In this document: positions 52,957 to 62,001 of the stretch, piece after piece
Layout of the letters: each line of letters starts with the position of its first letter
How positions within the stretch are numbered: position 1 is the first letter of the stretch
Source of the DNA: Niveispirillum sp.
Lineage (GTDB): Bacteria; Pseudomonadota; Alphaproteobacteria; Azospirillales; Azospirillaceae
DNA length: 64,000 bases
Assembly (NCBI RefSeq): GCF_017996735.1
Contig: NZ_JAGOGJ010000020.1
Location: 1 to 64,000 of the forward strand
Direction: 5' to 3'
Made by a program: the position numbers and the translations under genes
The notes under the pieces: generated by a model
Databases searched by the model: none
Told to the model about the DNA's origin: nothing
The model's input: the letters and a program-made list of their open reading frames with translations, nothing else

Positions 52957-53855
52957 TCCAGGGACCGGTCGATCAGCCGGTCCACGGTCCCATCATCAAG
53001 GAACCCCGCCGCCAGTGCCCGATCCGCCCGCAGCGGCGGCTGGCGGCCAAACCGTGCCTCCACCATCGGGTCCGGGGCATAGGTCACGGCCACCGGCCCG
53101 AACCGGCGGGCCAGGGCCTCCACCAACTCGCCGATGGTCAGCCGCAGGACGGGCGGCAGCCAGACCTGCCCCTGTCCCGGCAGGGTGACGGCATGAAGCA
53201 GCGCATCCACGGCGGACGCCACCGACATCCACCAGCACACAGCATCCGGCCCGACGGGCAGGGTCACGGGGCGCCGTTCCACGGCCGCCCACATTACCTC
53301 GCTCATGAAGGCCGATATCAGGCCCGAGGGGGCCGGCGGGCGCGCCACGATGCCGGGCAGGCGCAGGCTGCACCCGTCGATAAAGCCGCGCCGGCTGTAT
53401 TCGGTCACCATCAATTCTGCCGCCAGCTTCTGTACGCCATAGGACAGGGTGGGGCGGGGCGGGGTGGCATCATCGACCGTGGCCGGCAGCGGGTCGCCAT
53501 AGACGGCGACGCTGCTGGCAAAGACGAGTTTTGCCGGCTGACCCTGCCGCCGCAGCGCGTCCAGCAGGCCCAGGGTGCCCTGCAGGTTCACCGCCATGCC
53601 CAGGTCAAATTCCCGCTCCGCCAGCCCGCCCGGCACACTGGCCAGATGAAAGACGATATCGGCGGGAAGGGCCAAGGCGTCGCTCCACAGGGCGCTGTCA
53701 GCGATACTGCCGGTGACAGGGCATAGGCGCGGATCGTCGGGCAGGTCCCCGAACCGCTGATCCACCAGGGTCAGACGGGCTTGGGTACCCGACAGCAGAC
53801 GGCGGACAAGCGCACGGCCGACAAAACCGTCGGCGCCGGTGATCAGGATATGCAC
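52947..53855 (-). CDS. NAD-dependent epimerase/dehydratase, DenD-like (D-erythronate dehydrogenase type)
   Basis: 302 residues, extended SDR: HILITGADGFVGRALVRRLL, VFHLASVPGG, VFASSVAVYGD and catalytic Tyr-x3-Lys in LSYGVQKLAAE. The overall pattern, including SLRLPGIVARPPAPSG and WWMSV, is that of DenD, which oxidises D-erythronate to 2-oxo-tetronate; related members act on other sugar acids. It is 20 bp behind the SDR gene and cotranscribed with it. Confidence 0.82.
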   Translation of the reverse strand: MHILITGADGFVGRALVRRLLSGTQARLTLVDQRFGDLPDDPRLCPVTGSIADSALWSDALALPADIVFHLASVPGGLAEREFDLGMAVNLQGTLGLLDALRRQGQPAKLVFASSVAVYGDPLPATVDDATPPRPTLSYGVQKLAAELMVTEYSRRGFIDGCSLRLPGIVARPPAPSGLISAFMSEVMWAAVERRPVTLPVGPDAVCWWMSVASAVDALLHAVTLPGQGQVWLPPVLRLTIGELVEALARRFGPVAVTYAPDPMVEARFGRQPPLRADRALAAGFLDDGTVDRLIDRSLDQS

Positions 53856-53875
53856 GGCGTTTCTCCGCTCTTTCT

Positions 53876-54661
53876 TCAGCTTCCATCGGTGATAAGGGTG
53901 CCGCCATCAATCACGATATTCTGTCCCGTGATGAAGGCCCCGGCGGCGGACGCCAGCATGACGGCGACGCCGGCCACCTCTGTCACCTCTCCTGGTCGGC
54001 GCAGGGGCGTCATGGCCATGCGCCGTTCCATGAAGGCCGGATTGGACAGCAGGTCACGCGCCAGATCGGTGCGGATGAAACCGGGGGAGATGGCATTGAC
54101 CCGGATGTTGGACGGTCCCCATTCCACGGCCAGATTGCGCGCCAACTGCGCATTGGCAGCCTTGGACAGGGCGTAGAGGCCCAGCGCCTTGTTCCCCCGC
54201 AGGCCGGCGAGGGAGGACATGATGATCATGCTGCCGCCCCCCGCCGCCGCCATGCCGGGCAGGACCATGCCGGCCAGCCACAGCACACTTTGCAGATTGA
54301 TGGTCATGGTCGCCTGCCAGTCAGCGTCACTGGCCGTGCTGATGGGCCCGGCATGCGGCGCCACGCCGGCATTGCAGACCAGGATATCCAGCGGCCGGGC
54401 CGCCGTTACCCGTTCCACCAGGGCGGACAGCGCCGCGCGATCCATCACGTCGCAGGCAATGGCATGTACGGCCAGCCCCTGCGCCTGCAACCCCTGCGCC
54501 GCCGTTTCGCAGCCTGATGCATCCTCACTGCAAATCCACACCGTGGCGCCATGGCCGGCCAGGGCCGTGGCAATGGCCAGACCCAGCCCGCGCTGTCCGC
54601 CGGTGACCAGGGCATGACGACCGGATAGGTCGAACAGGCGGCCATAGCCGGTCGCGTTCAT
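53876..54661 (-). CDS. Short-chain dehydrogenase/reductase (gluconate 5-dehydrogenase-like)
   Basis: 261 residues. LFDLSGRHALVTGGQRGLGLAIATALA, NAGVAPHAGP, Ser in IMSSLAG and Y-A-L-S-K give a complete classical SDR; FITGQNIVIDGG closes it. The N terminus LFDLSGR...TGGQRGLG resembles 2-dehydro-3-deoxy-gluconate and gluconate 5-dehydrogenase-type enzymes, so a sugar acid or polyol substrate is plausible. First gene left of the divergent LysR, which probably controls it. Confidence 0.87.
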   Translation of the reverse strand: MNATGYGRLFDLSGRHALVTGGQRGLGLAIATALAGHGATVWICSEDASGCETAAQGLQAQGLAVHAIACDVMDRAALSALVERVTAARPLDILVCNAGVAPHAGPISTASDADWQATMTINLQSVLWLAGMVLPGMAAAGGGSMIIMSSLAGLRGNKALGLYALSKAANAQLARNLAVEWGPSNIRVNAISPGFIRTDLARDLLSNPAFMERRMAMTPLRRPGEVTEVAGVAVMLASAAGAFITGQNIVIDGGTLITDGS

Positions 54662-54715
54662 GGGGAGTCCTTGGCAGGGGGAAAGTCGATGGGACGACGA
54701 TAGGGGCTGTACGTC

Positions 54716-54742
54716 CATCACCGAAGTCGTATTTACTGAACC
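54716..54742. promoter_or_regulatory. 27-bp LysR-type element, copy 1
   Basis: Starts CATCACCGAAGTCGTATTTA and ends CTGAACC. It matches copy 2 (55718-55744, opposite strand) at 23 of 27 positions. It lies in the divergent SDR-lysR promoter, 38 bp before lysR and 55 bp before the SDR start. Confidence 0.6.
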
Positions 54743-54779
54743 AAACTATCGGCATGACCGATGGATGGGAGGATAAACA

Positions 54780-55694
54780 ATGCGGTTCCAGAAACTGGAC
54801 CTGAACCTGCTGGTGGTGCTGGATGTGCTGCTGGAAGAACGCAGCGTATCGCGCGCGGCCAATCGCCTGAACCTTAGCCAGTCGGCCGTCAGCGGCAATC
54901 TGGCCCGTCTGCGCGAATTTTTCGACGATGATATCCTGGCCCAGATCGGCCGGTCGATGGTGCCCACCCCGCTGGCCGAAAGCCTGGCGGAGCCGGTGCG
55001 CGATATCCTGATGCAAATCCAGGCCGCCATCGAAACCAAGCCAAGCTTCGATCCCGCCAGTGCCACCCGCACCATCCGCATGCACGCATCGGATTACGTA
55101 ACCGAAGTGCTGTTGGCCCGGGTGATCCGGGAGGCGCGGGGGCTGGCGCCCGGTATCAAGGTGGAAATCGACGGCATGGATGATCTGGTGCTGGAGCGGC
55201 TGTCACGGGGCCATGTGGATTTTGTCATCACGCCCGACAATTTCACCGATCCCGATCATCCCAAGGAAAAACTGTTCACCGACACCCATGTCGTCGTGGT
55301 GTGGGAGGGGAATACCAAGGTCGCGGACACGATCAGCTTTGAGCAATATATGGCGCTAAGCCATGTGCTGGTGCGGTTCGGCCAGCGACGTGCCCCCAGT
55401 TTCGATCAATGGTTTCTGGACCGGTTCGGCCATAGCCGCAACGCCGAGCTGTTCGTGGCCGACTTCACTACGGTGCCCAGCATGCTGATCGGAACGGATC
55501 TGCTGGCCACCATGCATGAACGGCTGGCGCGGCTTTATGTGCAGCGTCTTCCCCTGCGTATCCTGCCGCTGCCCATCGAGTTTCCGGTGCTGACGGAGAT
55601 GGTGCAATGGCATCGGCATTTTCAGCGTGACCCGGCCCTGGTCTGGTTCCGCAGCCTGATGCGCCGCTGTGCCGCCGAACAGGATGCCGGCTGA
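54780..55694 (+). CDS. LysR-family regulator (NodD/LinR-like)
   Basis: 304 residues. N-terminal HTH MRFQKLDLNLLVVLDVLLEERSVSRAANRLNLSQSAVSGNLARLRE, then the substrate-binding domain (about 95-295). The LDLNLL opening and TPLAESLAEPVRDIL resemble the NodD/NahR subgroup that responds to aromatic or small acidic inducers. It diverges from the SDR/DenD pair and lies just before the receptor-MFS-cupin unit; a near-identical 27-bp element in both promoters makes it their likely common regulator. Confidence 0.92.
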   Translation: MRFQKLDLNLLVVLDVLLEERSVSRAANRLNLSQSAVSGNLARLREFFDDDILAQIGRSMVPTPLAESLAEPVRDILMQIQAAIETKPSFDPASATRTIRMHASDYVTEVLLARVIREARGLAPGIKVEIDGMDDLVLERLSRGHVDFVITPDNFTDPDHPKEKLFTDTHVVVVWEGNTKVADTISFEQYMALSHVLVRFGQRRAPSFDQWFLDRFGHSRNAELFVADFTTVPSMLIGTDLLATMHERLARLYVQRLPLRILPLPIEFPVLTEMVQWHRHFQRDPALVWFRSLMRRCAAEQDAG

Positions 55695-55998
55695 ACCATT
55701 GGCCAGAGTGATAGGTTGGATCAGAAATTACGATTTCGGTGATGCATTCGCCGCTGATATGGTTGCCTAACCAAAAACATCAGACTGGCCAGAAGGTCGG
55801 CGTTTGGGGAGGGGGCCGCGAAAGGCGGCCATTGGCGGCAAAATTTTAGTCTTCATGACCGCGACGCGGCAGGACCGTCCGCACGGACCCTGTCACCCCC
55901 ATTCGTCACTTTCCGGTCTGATCCCTAATCCGGCGCCACGTCCGGAAACGCCCCCACCTTGTCCGGGTGGTGGGTGATGAACCATGGAGGAAGCCAGA
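55695..55998. other. Promoter region of the receptor-MFS-cupin unit
   Basis: 304 bp without a gene. It holds copy 2 of the LysR-type element, an 8-bp direct repeat TGGCCAGA (55700-55707 and 55786-55793) and the small inverted repeat GGTT-GCCT-AACC. Confidence 0.55.
55718..55744. promoter_or_regulatory. 27-bp LysR-type element, copy 2
   Basis: On the minus strand it begins CATCACCGAAATCGTAATTT and ends CTGATCC. It starts 24 bp after the lysR stop and lies about 255 bp upstream of the receptor start. Confidence 0.6.
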
Positions 55999-58242
55999 AT
56001 GCGTGCCCCCCTGCTGTTGTCCACGGCCATCCTGACCGCCGTCGCAGCCTACCCTGTCCAGGCACAATCCACCGATACCGGCACGTTGGAAGAGATTGTC
56101 GTCACTGCCCAGCGCCGGTCGGAGAACCTGCAGAAGGTGGCCGTGGCGGTGTCGGCTGTCTCCGCTGACGATCTGATCACGGCCGGCGTCACGGATACGA
56201 CGGGCCTGACCAAGCTGGTGCCGGCCCTGGTGGTACAGCCGGGCGGCGGGTCCAATACCGGCTTCTATCTGCGCGGTGTCGGCACGCTGGGCCCTAATTC
56301 CTTCTCTGAAAATGCCATCGCCTTCAACTATGGCGGCGTCTTCATCGGTCGGCCCACGGCGCCGGTGGGCACCTTCTTCGATCTGGCCCGTGTCGAGGTG
56401 CTGAAGGGACCGCAGGGCACGCTTTATGGCCGCAACGCCACTGGCGGCGCCGTCAACGTCATCCCCAACCGGCCCGACAATAGCCGCACCGCTGGCGATG
56501 CCGGCTTCGAAATCGGCAATTACAGGCTGCGCAAGGCCAATGGCATGATCAACACCCCGGTCAGCGACACGCTGGCCCTGCGTGTTGCGGGGCAGGTGGT
56601 GGACCGTAACGGCTACCTGTCCGATGGTTACGATGATGAGGAAGGCCAGGCGGCCCGCGCCTCGCTGCTGTGGGAACCGGATGACCGGCTGAGCCTGCTG
56701 CTGTCGGGCGATTATTTCCACCAGGGTGGCAAGGGTGTGGGCGGCATCCTGGTGCCCGGCAGCCTGAGCCCGACGGCACCCGCGGTGAAGGACCGGATCG
56801 GCGGATCGGAAACGGCCAGCATTGCTGAACTGCGCCTGCGTTTCCCGGGCCTGATCAATCCCGGGCTGGTGGTGCCGCCCAAGGATGATGGTTTTAATGA
56901 CAATACCTTCTGGGGCGTGACGGCGACGCTGGATTACCAGTTCGATGCCGGCACCCTGACGGTTCTGCCCGCTTATCGCGACAGCCGCCCGGACTTCCTT
57001 TTCTACAGCGTCGGCTTCCAGGGTAGAGTACAGGAAGTGTCCAAGCAAAGCTCGGTGGAGGTGCGTTTCGCGTCGGCTGAGGACAGCGCCTTCCGCTATG
57101 TCATTGGCGCCTTCTGGTTCCGGGACGAGGTCAATGCGCTGAACAGCTTCTTCCAGGGCGGGCTGTCCACCACGACCTTCATGCCGCACCAGGAACTGGT
57201 CAGCAAGGCCGCGTTCGGCCAGGGGACCTATGACGTCGCCGAGGGGCTGCGTCTGGTTGCCGGTGTCCGCTACACGCATGAGAATAAGCAGCAGGAGACC
57301 CCTGTCCGCCAGAGCAGCGTCAGCAACCCCAACCCGCCCTTCGTGACCGCCATCGGTGACGAGAATTTCAACAGCGTCACCTGGAAAGCCGGCATCGAAT
57401 ATGATGCCGGGCCGCAATCGCTGCTCTATGCCAATATCGCGACCGGCTTCAAGGCGGGTGGCTTCTACCCGGCGGTGGGCAAGAACAGCTTCGATCCGGA
57501 AAAGCTGACGGCCTATACGGTCGGGTCCAAGAACCGGTTCATGGACAACCGCCTGCAACTGAACGCCGAAGCGTTCTGGTGGGATTATAAGGATCAGCAG
57601 ATCGGCTATATCGGCCCCGTCGAGGTTCGTCCCGGTGTCTATGGCCAGGCGTCCGTGACGGCCAATGTCGGTCAGGCCCGCATGTATGGCATGGAGGTCG
57701 AGGCGCAGTTCCTGGCGACCAAGAACGACGAGATCGGCATCAATCTTCAGTACATGGACAGCAAGTATAAAAGCTTTGTCTATACCGCCATTTCGGCCGG
57801 CGGTACGCCCTTGCCCAGCGGCTGTGCGGTGACGCCGAATACCTCGCTGCCGGTGGCGGCACCGGCCCGGCTGTTCACGGTTGATTGTTCGGGCAAGGCG
57901 GCGGTGAATGCACCGAAATGGTCGCTGAACCTCAGCTACAGCCATACGTTCGAATTGTCGGCCGATCATGACCTGATCCTGGGCGCGCGCAGCCGCATCG
58001 AAAGCGGGCGGTTCCTGTCCATCGATTACCGTCCCGAACAGCACCAGGGCGGCTACATGACGTCGGATGCTTGGGCGACGCTGGAGGCACCGGCGCAGGG
58101 CTGGTCCGTCACGGGCTATGTCAACAACCTGACGGACAAGGATGTCTATTCCACATCCACCACCCGGCCCATCCTGAACGTCGTCTATAACGGCCTGCGC
58201 CCGCCCCGCACCTACGGGCTGCGCGGTTCGGTCAGCTTCTGA
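55999..58242 (+). CDS. TonB-dependent outer-membrane receptor
   Basis: 747 residues from ATG 55999 (MRAPLLLSTAILTAVAAYPVQAQ), with GGAGG nine bases upstream; an ATG at 55984 is also in frame. TonB-box-like EEIVVTAQRRSENLQ, plug motif RVEVLKGPQGTLYGRNATGG, and a terminal GLRGSVSF. It is cotranscribed with the MFS carrier and cupin, so the three probably handle one organic substrate under control of the adjacent LysR. Confidence 0.93.
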   Translation: MRAPLLLSTAILTAVAAYPVQAQSTDTGTLEEIVVTAQRRSENLQKVAVAVSAVSADDLITAGVTDTTGLTKLVPALVVQPGGGSNTGFYLRGVGTLGPNSFSENAIAFNYGGVFIGRPTAPVGTFFDLARVEVLKGPQGTLYGRNATGGAVNVIPNRPDNSRTAGDAGFEIGNYRLRKANGMINTPVSDTLALRVAGQVVDRNGYLSDGYDDEEGQAARASLLWEPDDRLSLLLSGDYFHQGGKGVGGILVPGSLSPTAPAVKDRIGGSETASIAELRLRFPGLINPGLVVPPKDDGFNDNTFWGVTATLDYQFDAGTLTVLPAYRDSRPDFLFYSVGFQGRVQEVSKQSSVEVRFASAEDSAFRYVIGAFWFRDEVNALNSFFQGGLSTTTFMPHQELVSKAAFGQGTYDVAEGLRLVAGVRYTHENKQQETPVRQSSVSNPNPPFVTAIGDENFNSVTWKAGIEYDAGPQSLLYANIATGFKAGGFYPAVGKNSFDPEKLTAYTVGSKNRFMDNRLQLNAEAFWWDYKDQQIGYIGPVEVRPGVYGQASVTANVGQARMYGMEVEAQFLATKNDEIGINLQYMDSKYKSFVYTAISAGGTPLPSGCAVTPNTSLPVAAPARLFTVDCSGKAAVNAPKWSLNLSYSHTFELSADHDLILGARSRIESGRFLSIDYRPEQHQGGYMTSDAWATLEAPAQGWSVTGYVNNLTDKDVYSTSTTRPILNVVYNGLRPPRTYGLRGSVSF

Positions 58243-58254
58243 TCGGGGATGATG

Positions 58255-59424
58255 ATGGAACAGGGTGTAAAGGCGGGCTTTGCCCAGGGGCTGGCGCTGC
58301 TGCTGCCCCCCACCTCCGCCGTGATGGGCATTCTGCTGCTGGTGCCGGTGGCGCCACAGATGATGCAGGCCTTTGCGGATGTGCCGGGGGTGGAATTCCT
58401 GGTGCCCATCCTTCTGACCCTGCCCGGGCTGTGCATCGCCCTGTTCTCCCCCGTGGCGGGACTGCTGGGGGATCGGTTGGGGCGGCGGCGGCTGTTGATC
58501 GGGGCCATGCTGGTCTATGGGCTGGCCGGCATGGCGCCTGTGATCCTGTCGGATATTCACCAGATCCTGATCAGCCGCGCGCTGGTGGGGATCTGCGAAG
58601 CGCTGATCATGACATTGTGTACGACGCTGGTCGGGGATCTGTTCTCCGGCCGGGCGCGGGAACGCTGGTTGGCCTCACAGACGGCTGTGGCGTCGGTTTC
58701 CGCCCTGCTGTTCCTGGCGCTGGGTGGCTTGCTGGGACGGCAGGGATGGCAGGCGCCGTTCCTGATCTATGGGCTGATCTGGCCCATGGCCCTGGGGGTG
58801 TTCCTGCTGGTGCGGGAACCGCCACGGGTGCAGCGGCAGGTGCCGGGCTGGTCGGCCCTGCCGGGGCGGCATGTGGCACTGACCTCGGTCACCACCATCC
58901 TGGCGGCTATCCTGTTCTATACGATCCAGATCAATGTCAGCACCGTGTTGCCCGATTTCGGCGTCACCGACCCGGCCCGGATCGGCCTGTTCTCTGCCTT
59001 GGCCAGCATCGGCACGCCGGTGGGCAGCCTGATTTTCTGGACCGTGGCCAGGCGGGATGTGCGTCTGCTGCTGGGCCTGGAATTCGCGCTGATGGCGGCC
59101 GCGTTCATCGCCATGGCCCATGCACCGGATGCGACATGGTTCGTCGCGGGCGCCTTTGTCGGGCAGATGGCGGCGGGCCTGTTGCTGCCCACGCTGCTGA
59201 CCTGGGCCATGTCCACGCTGGCGTTCGAGGTGCGGGGCCGGGGCATGGGCCTGTGGCAGTCCAGCTTCGCCATCGGACAGTTCATGTCCGCCCTGGTGGT
59301 TCCGGCCCTGGCCGCCGCGACGGGTGGCACCATCAATGCCTTCCCCGTCATTGCGACCTGCTCGCTGCTGGTGGGTCTGCTGTCGCTGCTTTTGCTGTTC
59401 CGCTCGCGTTGGAGTCCTGCATGA
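58255..59424 (+). CDS. MFS transporter (CynX/NimT- or drug-H+ antiporter-like)
   Basis: 389 residues, about 12 membrane segments. Three consecutive ATG codons (58249, 58252, 58255) are possible; 58255 best fits the GGGGA upstream. GLLGDRLGRRRLLIGAMLVYG between helices 2 and 3 is the MFS signature. It starts 12 bp after the receptor stop. Probably inner-membrane import of the receptor's ligand; export cannot be excluded. Confidence 0.87.
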   Translation: MEQGVKAGFAQGLALLLPPTSAVMGILLLVPVAPQMMQAFADVPGVEFLVPILLTLPGLCIALFSPVAGLLGDRLGRRRLLIGAMLVYGLAGMAPVILSDIHQILISRALVGICEALIMTLCTTLVGDLFSGRARERWLASQTAVASVSALLFLALGGLLGRQGWQAPFLIYGLIWPMALGVFLLVREPPRVQRQVPGWSALPGRHVALTSVTTILAAILFYTIQINVSTVLPDFGVTDPARIGLFSALASIGTPVGSLIFWTVARRDVRLLLGLEFALMAAAFIAMAHAPDATWFVAGAFVGQMAAGLLLPTLLTWAMSTLAFEVRGRGMGLWQSSFAIGQFMSALVVPALAAATGGTINAFPVIATCSLLVGLLSLLLLFRSRWSPA

Positions 59425-59903
59425 CCTCCTCTTTCCGCCGCATCGTCACCGGCCATGATGATCAGGGCCTGTCGATCATCCGCGCCGTCGATACATTGAC
59501 ACCCAGCCTGATCGACAGTGGCGATGCGGCGTTCCAACTTGTCTGGGCCACACCCACGGTGCCGGCGGACCTGAATGACGGAACGGACGGCATGCTGCCG
59601 GCGGGCAAGACGCTGCAGGGCGGATCGGTGATCCGGATCGTCGATATGCTTCCCGGCAAGGCGTCGCCGCTGCACCGGTCATGGTCCATCGATTACGGGA
59701 TCGTCCTGTCGGGCAATCTGGAACTGGAACTGGATGACGGATCGGTGACGGCCCTGTCGGCCGGCGATATCGTGGTGCAACGGGCCACCAACCATCTCTG
59801 GCGCAACCCGTCGCCCGACCAGATCTGCCGCATCGCCTTCATCCTGATCGAGGCCAAGCCGGTGATGGCGGGGGGCCGGGTGCTGCCGGAAATCCACCCG
59901 TGA
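59421..59903 (+). CDS. Cupin-domain protein
   Basis: 160 residues, single cupin: LPGKASPLHRSWSIDYGIVLSGNLELELDDG gives motif 1 and LSAGDIVVQRATNHLWRNPS motif 2, with metal-ligand candidates His and Glu/His retained only partly. Small cupins of this kind are isomerases, decarboxylases or ligand sensors. The ATG overlaps the MFS stop (ATGA), so it belongs to the receptor-MFS unit. No activity can be assigned. Confidence 0.85.
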   Translation: MTSSFRRIVTGHDDQGLSIIRAVDTLTPSLIDSGDAAFQLVWATPTVPADLNDGTDGMLPAGKTLQGGSVIRIVDMLPGKASPLHRSWSIDYGIVLSGNLELELDDGSVTALSAGDIVVQRATNHLWRNPSPDQICRIAFILIEAKPVMAGGRVLPEIHP

Positions 59904-60041
59904 CGCCTGATCACCGCCCGCTTGTTGGGGCGGATGCCGTGACGGTCCTGTCACGTGCTGTTTTCCCGCACCGTCTCCCCCGGTCATCAAGGGGAAGGCG
60001 GTGGGTGAATGTTCCACCCTAAATCAGACATCCCCTAAGAT

Positions 60042-60066
60042 CGACGGTCGAACTGTTTGACCGTCG
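60042..60066 (+). terminator. Stem-loop after the cupin gene
   Basis: CGACGGTC, a 9-nt centre and GACCGTCG form an 8-bp stem that can extend with AAC/GTT inside the loop. It lies 138 bp after the cupin stop; no T-run follows. Confidence 0.35.
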
Positions 60067-60101
60067 GTACGACGCCGACTGGCGCCGCGCCGCACGTGCG
60101 G

Positions 60102-60136
60102 GCTTGAAAGAGTGACCCTCGGTCACTCTTTCAAGC
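60102..60136. terminator. 16-bp perfect stem-loop across the uxuA stop
   Basis: GCTTGAAAGAGTGACC and GGTCACTCTTTCAAGC pair completely around a CTC loop. The right arm contains the last codons and stop of uxuA (stop at 60123-60125). It lies between convergent units and may end transcription or protect mRNA ends. A 10-bp palindrome CGCACGTGCG sits at 60091-60100. Confidence 0.5.
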
Positions 60137-61322
60137 TGCTGGTATAACAGGACAGGCCGGCGCGAAAGCGTATCCCGCGCTCCAGCCCGCGCAGCTCCGC
60201 CAGGCCGCGCATACGCCCCAGCAGGGAATATCCGGGATTGGTGACGCGGTTCAGATCATCCAGGATCTGATGGCCATGGTCGGGTCGCATGGGGATGCTG
60301 CGCCCCTGCATTTCCGAAATCTCACAGATGGCGGTGACGATCGCCGCCATGTTGGCATCGCCCTCCAGGTGGGCTGCTTCATGGAATGATTTGCCGTCCG
60401 CTTCCCGCTGCACCGACCGCAGATGGACGAAGCCGATACGCTGGCCCAGCCGCCGGATCATGCCGGGAAGATCATTTTCCGCGCGGGCGCCAAACGAACC
60501 CGCGCAGAAGCACAGGCCGTTCGCGACGCTGGGCACCTTCTCGAAAAGGGCCGTGACGTCGGCCTCCGTGCTGACCACGCGGGGAAGACCAAAAATGGGA
60601 AAGGGCGGGTCATCCGGGTGGACGACCAGTTGTATCCCCCACTCCTCCGCCGTCGGGCACACAGCGTCGAGAAAATACTGGTGATTGCGGCGCAACTGGC
60701 CGGCATCGATATCCGAATAGGTCTGGATCGCTTCCAGGAACTGCCCGGAACTGAAGCTTTCCTCGCTGCCCGGCAGACCGGCAATGATGGTGCGTTCAAG
60801 CGTCAGGCGCTGTTCCTCCGTCATCCCGGCGAACAGATGGGCCGCACGCTGACGGACATCGGGCGAATAATCCGCCTCCGCACCCGGCCGCTTCAGGATG
60901 AACTGGTCGTAGGCGGCGACGGCGTCCCAGTCAAACCGCAGGGCGCGCGCGCCATCGGGCATCGCATAGGCGAGGTCCGTTCGTGTCCAATCCAGAAGCG
61001 GCATGAAATTATAGGTCACAACCCGGATGCCACAGGACCCGAGGTTCCGCAGGGTCTGACAATAGGCATCGATCAATTGTGCCCAGTTCCCGGTGCGGGT
61101 CTTGATGCCTTCATGCACCGGCACGCTTTCCACCACGTCCCACGACAGGCCGGCGGCTTCGATCAGGCGTTTGCGCGCCAGGATGCTGTCCACGGTCCAT
61201 GTGGTGCCGTTCGGGACCTCGTGGAGAGCGGTCACGATGCCGGTGGCACCCGATTGGCGGATATCGGTCAAACGAACCGGGTCGTTGGGACCGAACCAGC
61301 GCATCGTTTGCGTCATGAGCAT
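60123..61322 (-). CDS. uxuA: Mannonate dehydratase
   Basis: 399 residues from the ATG at 61322 (MLMTQTMRWFG) with AGAGGA nine bases upstream; other ATGs at 61316 and 61346 are in frame. TMRWFGPNDPVRLTDIRQSGATGIVTALHEVPNG, VVTYNFMPLLDWTRTDLAYAMPDGA, LVVHPDDPPFPIFGLPR and MRPDHGHQILDDL are diagnostic of UxuA, with the His/Cys/Asp metal-site residues in place. It dehydrates D-mannonate to 2-keto-3-deoxygluconate in glucuronate catabolism. No uronate isomerase or reductase is in the window, so those genes must lie elsewhere. Confidence 0.95.
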   Translation of the reverse strand: MLMTQTMRWFGPNDPVRLTDIRQSGATGIVTALHEVPNGTTWTVDSILARKRLIEAAGLSWDVVESVPVHEGIKTRTGNWAQLIDAYCQTLRNLGSCGIRVVTYNFMPLLDWTRTDLAYAMPDGARALRFDWDAVAAYDQFILKRPGAEADYSPDVRQRAAHLFAGMTEEQRLTLERTIIAGLPGSEESFSSGQFLEAIQTYSDIDAGQLRRNHQYFLDAVCPTAEEWGIQLVVHPDDPPFPIFGLPRVVSTEADVTALFEKVPSVANGLCFCAGSFGARAENDLPGMIRRLGQRIGFVHLRSVQREADGKSFHEAAHLEGDANMAAIVTAICEISEMQGRSIPMRPDHGHQILDDLNRVTNPGYSLLGRMRGLAELRGLERGIRFRAGLSCYTSSLKE

Positions 61323-62001
61323 TCTGGAATTCCTCTGCACGGGCATCCGTCAGGCACTTCGTGGGCCAGATGCATGTCAATCGAACTGACATTGCCGATG
61401 ATTGCGACGGACATCGGCGACTGATTACCACTGCCATCATGAAAATCAACAAAATTGGTAAGGCCAAATTATACGCCGGAGTAAGGGGCGGAACCGGGCG
61501 ATCGTGTCGCGCGGGCTGCTGCTCCGTATGAATCAAAGACCTTTTCATATCTGACCAGTTTCTCTCCAGGTGTCGGACATCGGTTTGATATCGCCTAGTT
61601 TCCAATACCTCCTATCACTGGAACTGATATGTTGGCATTTACCCTCCCGCCCGCTGTTGATAAAACTATATAATTTATTGTTTTAATTGGATTTTATTTT
61701 CTGACTTTCCCTCCCCTTCATAGGCTGGCGCTGCTGGTCCGGCTTGCTCTCCCGTTCTTGACGGCCGGGAAGATTGAGCCTTATTGGTAATGCCAGTTAC
61801 GCAGTCTCAACATTCCGCGCCGGGGCGTGGGGATCATCGCAAGCTGAACAATGGTTGGGAACGGGGCCGGAGGGCCGGCACTTCGTGCTGCTGCCCCTGT
61901 CGTCGCCTACGTACCGCCTTCATGCAGGCATGGGCCGGCTGCGCGGCCGTCAACGGCGACTGCTGTCGTCATCTTCAGAAAAAAACGTGAGGGAGTGAAA
62001 A
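61323..62001. other. Divergent uxuA-receptor intergenic region
   Basis: 679 bp without a recognisable gene. Bases 61610-61720 are notably A+T-rich (TATATAATTTATTG) and probably hold the receptor promoter. An imperfect palindrome at 61452-61470 and a TTGGCATTTACC segment near 61633 may be regulator sites. A short open frame at 61774-61998 has no familiar features. Confidence 0.55.
61452..61470. promoter_or_regulatory. Candidate operator upstream of uxuA
   Basis: AAATTGG-TAAGG-CCAAATT has 7-bp arms with one mismatch, resembling GntR/UxuR-type sites. It lies 130 bp upstream of the uxuA start. No GntR gene is in the window. Confidence 0.35.

Noticed and set aside
55906..58560. 884-codon frame antisense to the receptor at 55999
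   Set aside because: Long antisense frames are common in GC-rich genes; it has no family similarity and the sense frame is a clear TonB receptor.
61774..61998. Short plus-strand frame before the last receptor
   Set aside because: 74 codons, no ribosome site of quality and no familiar motif; left as intergenic.
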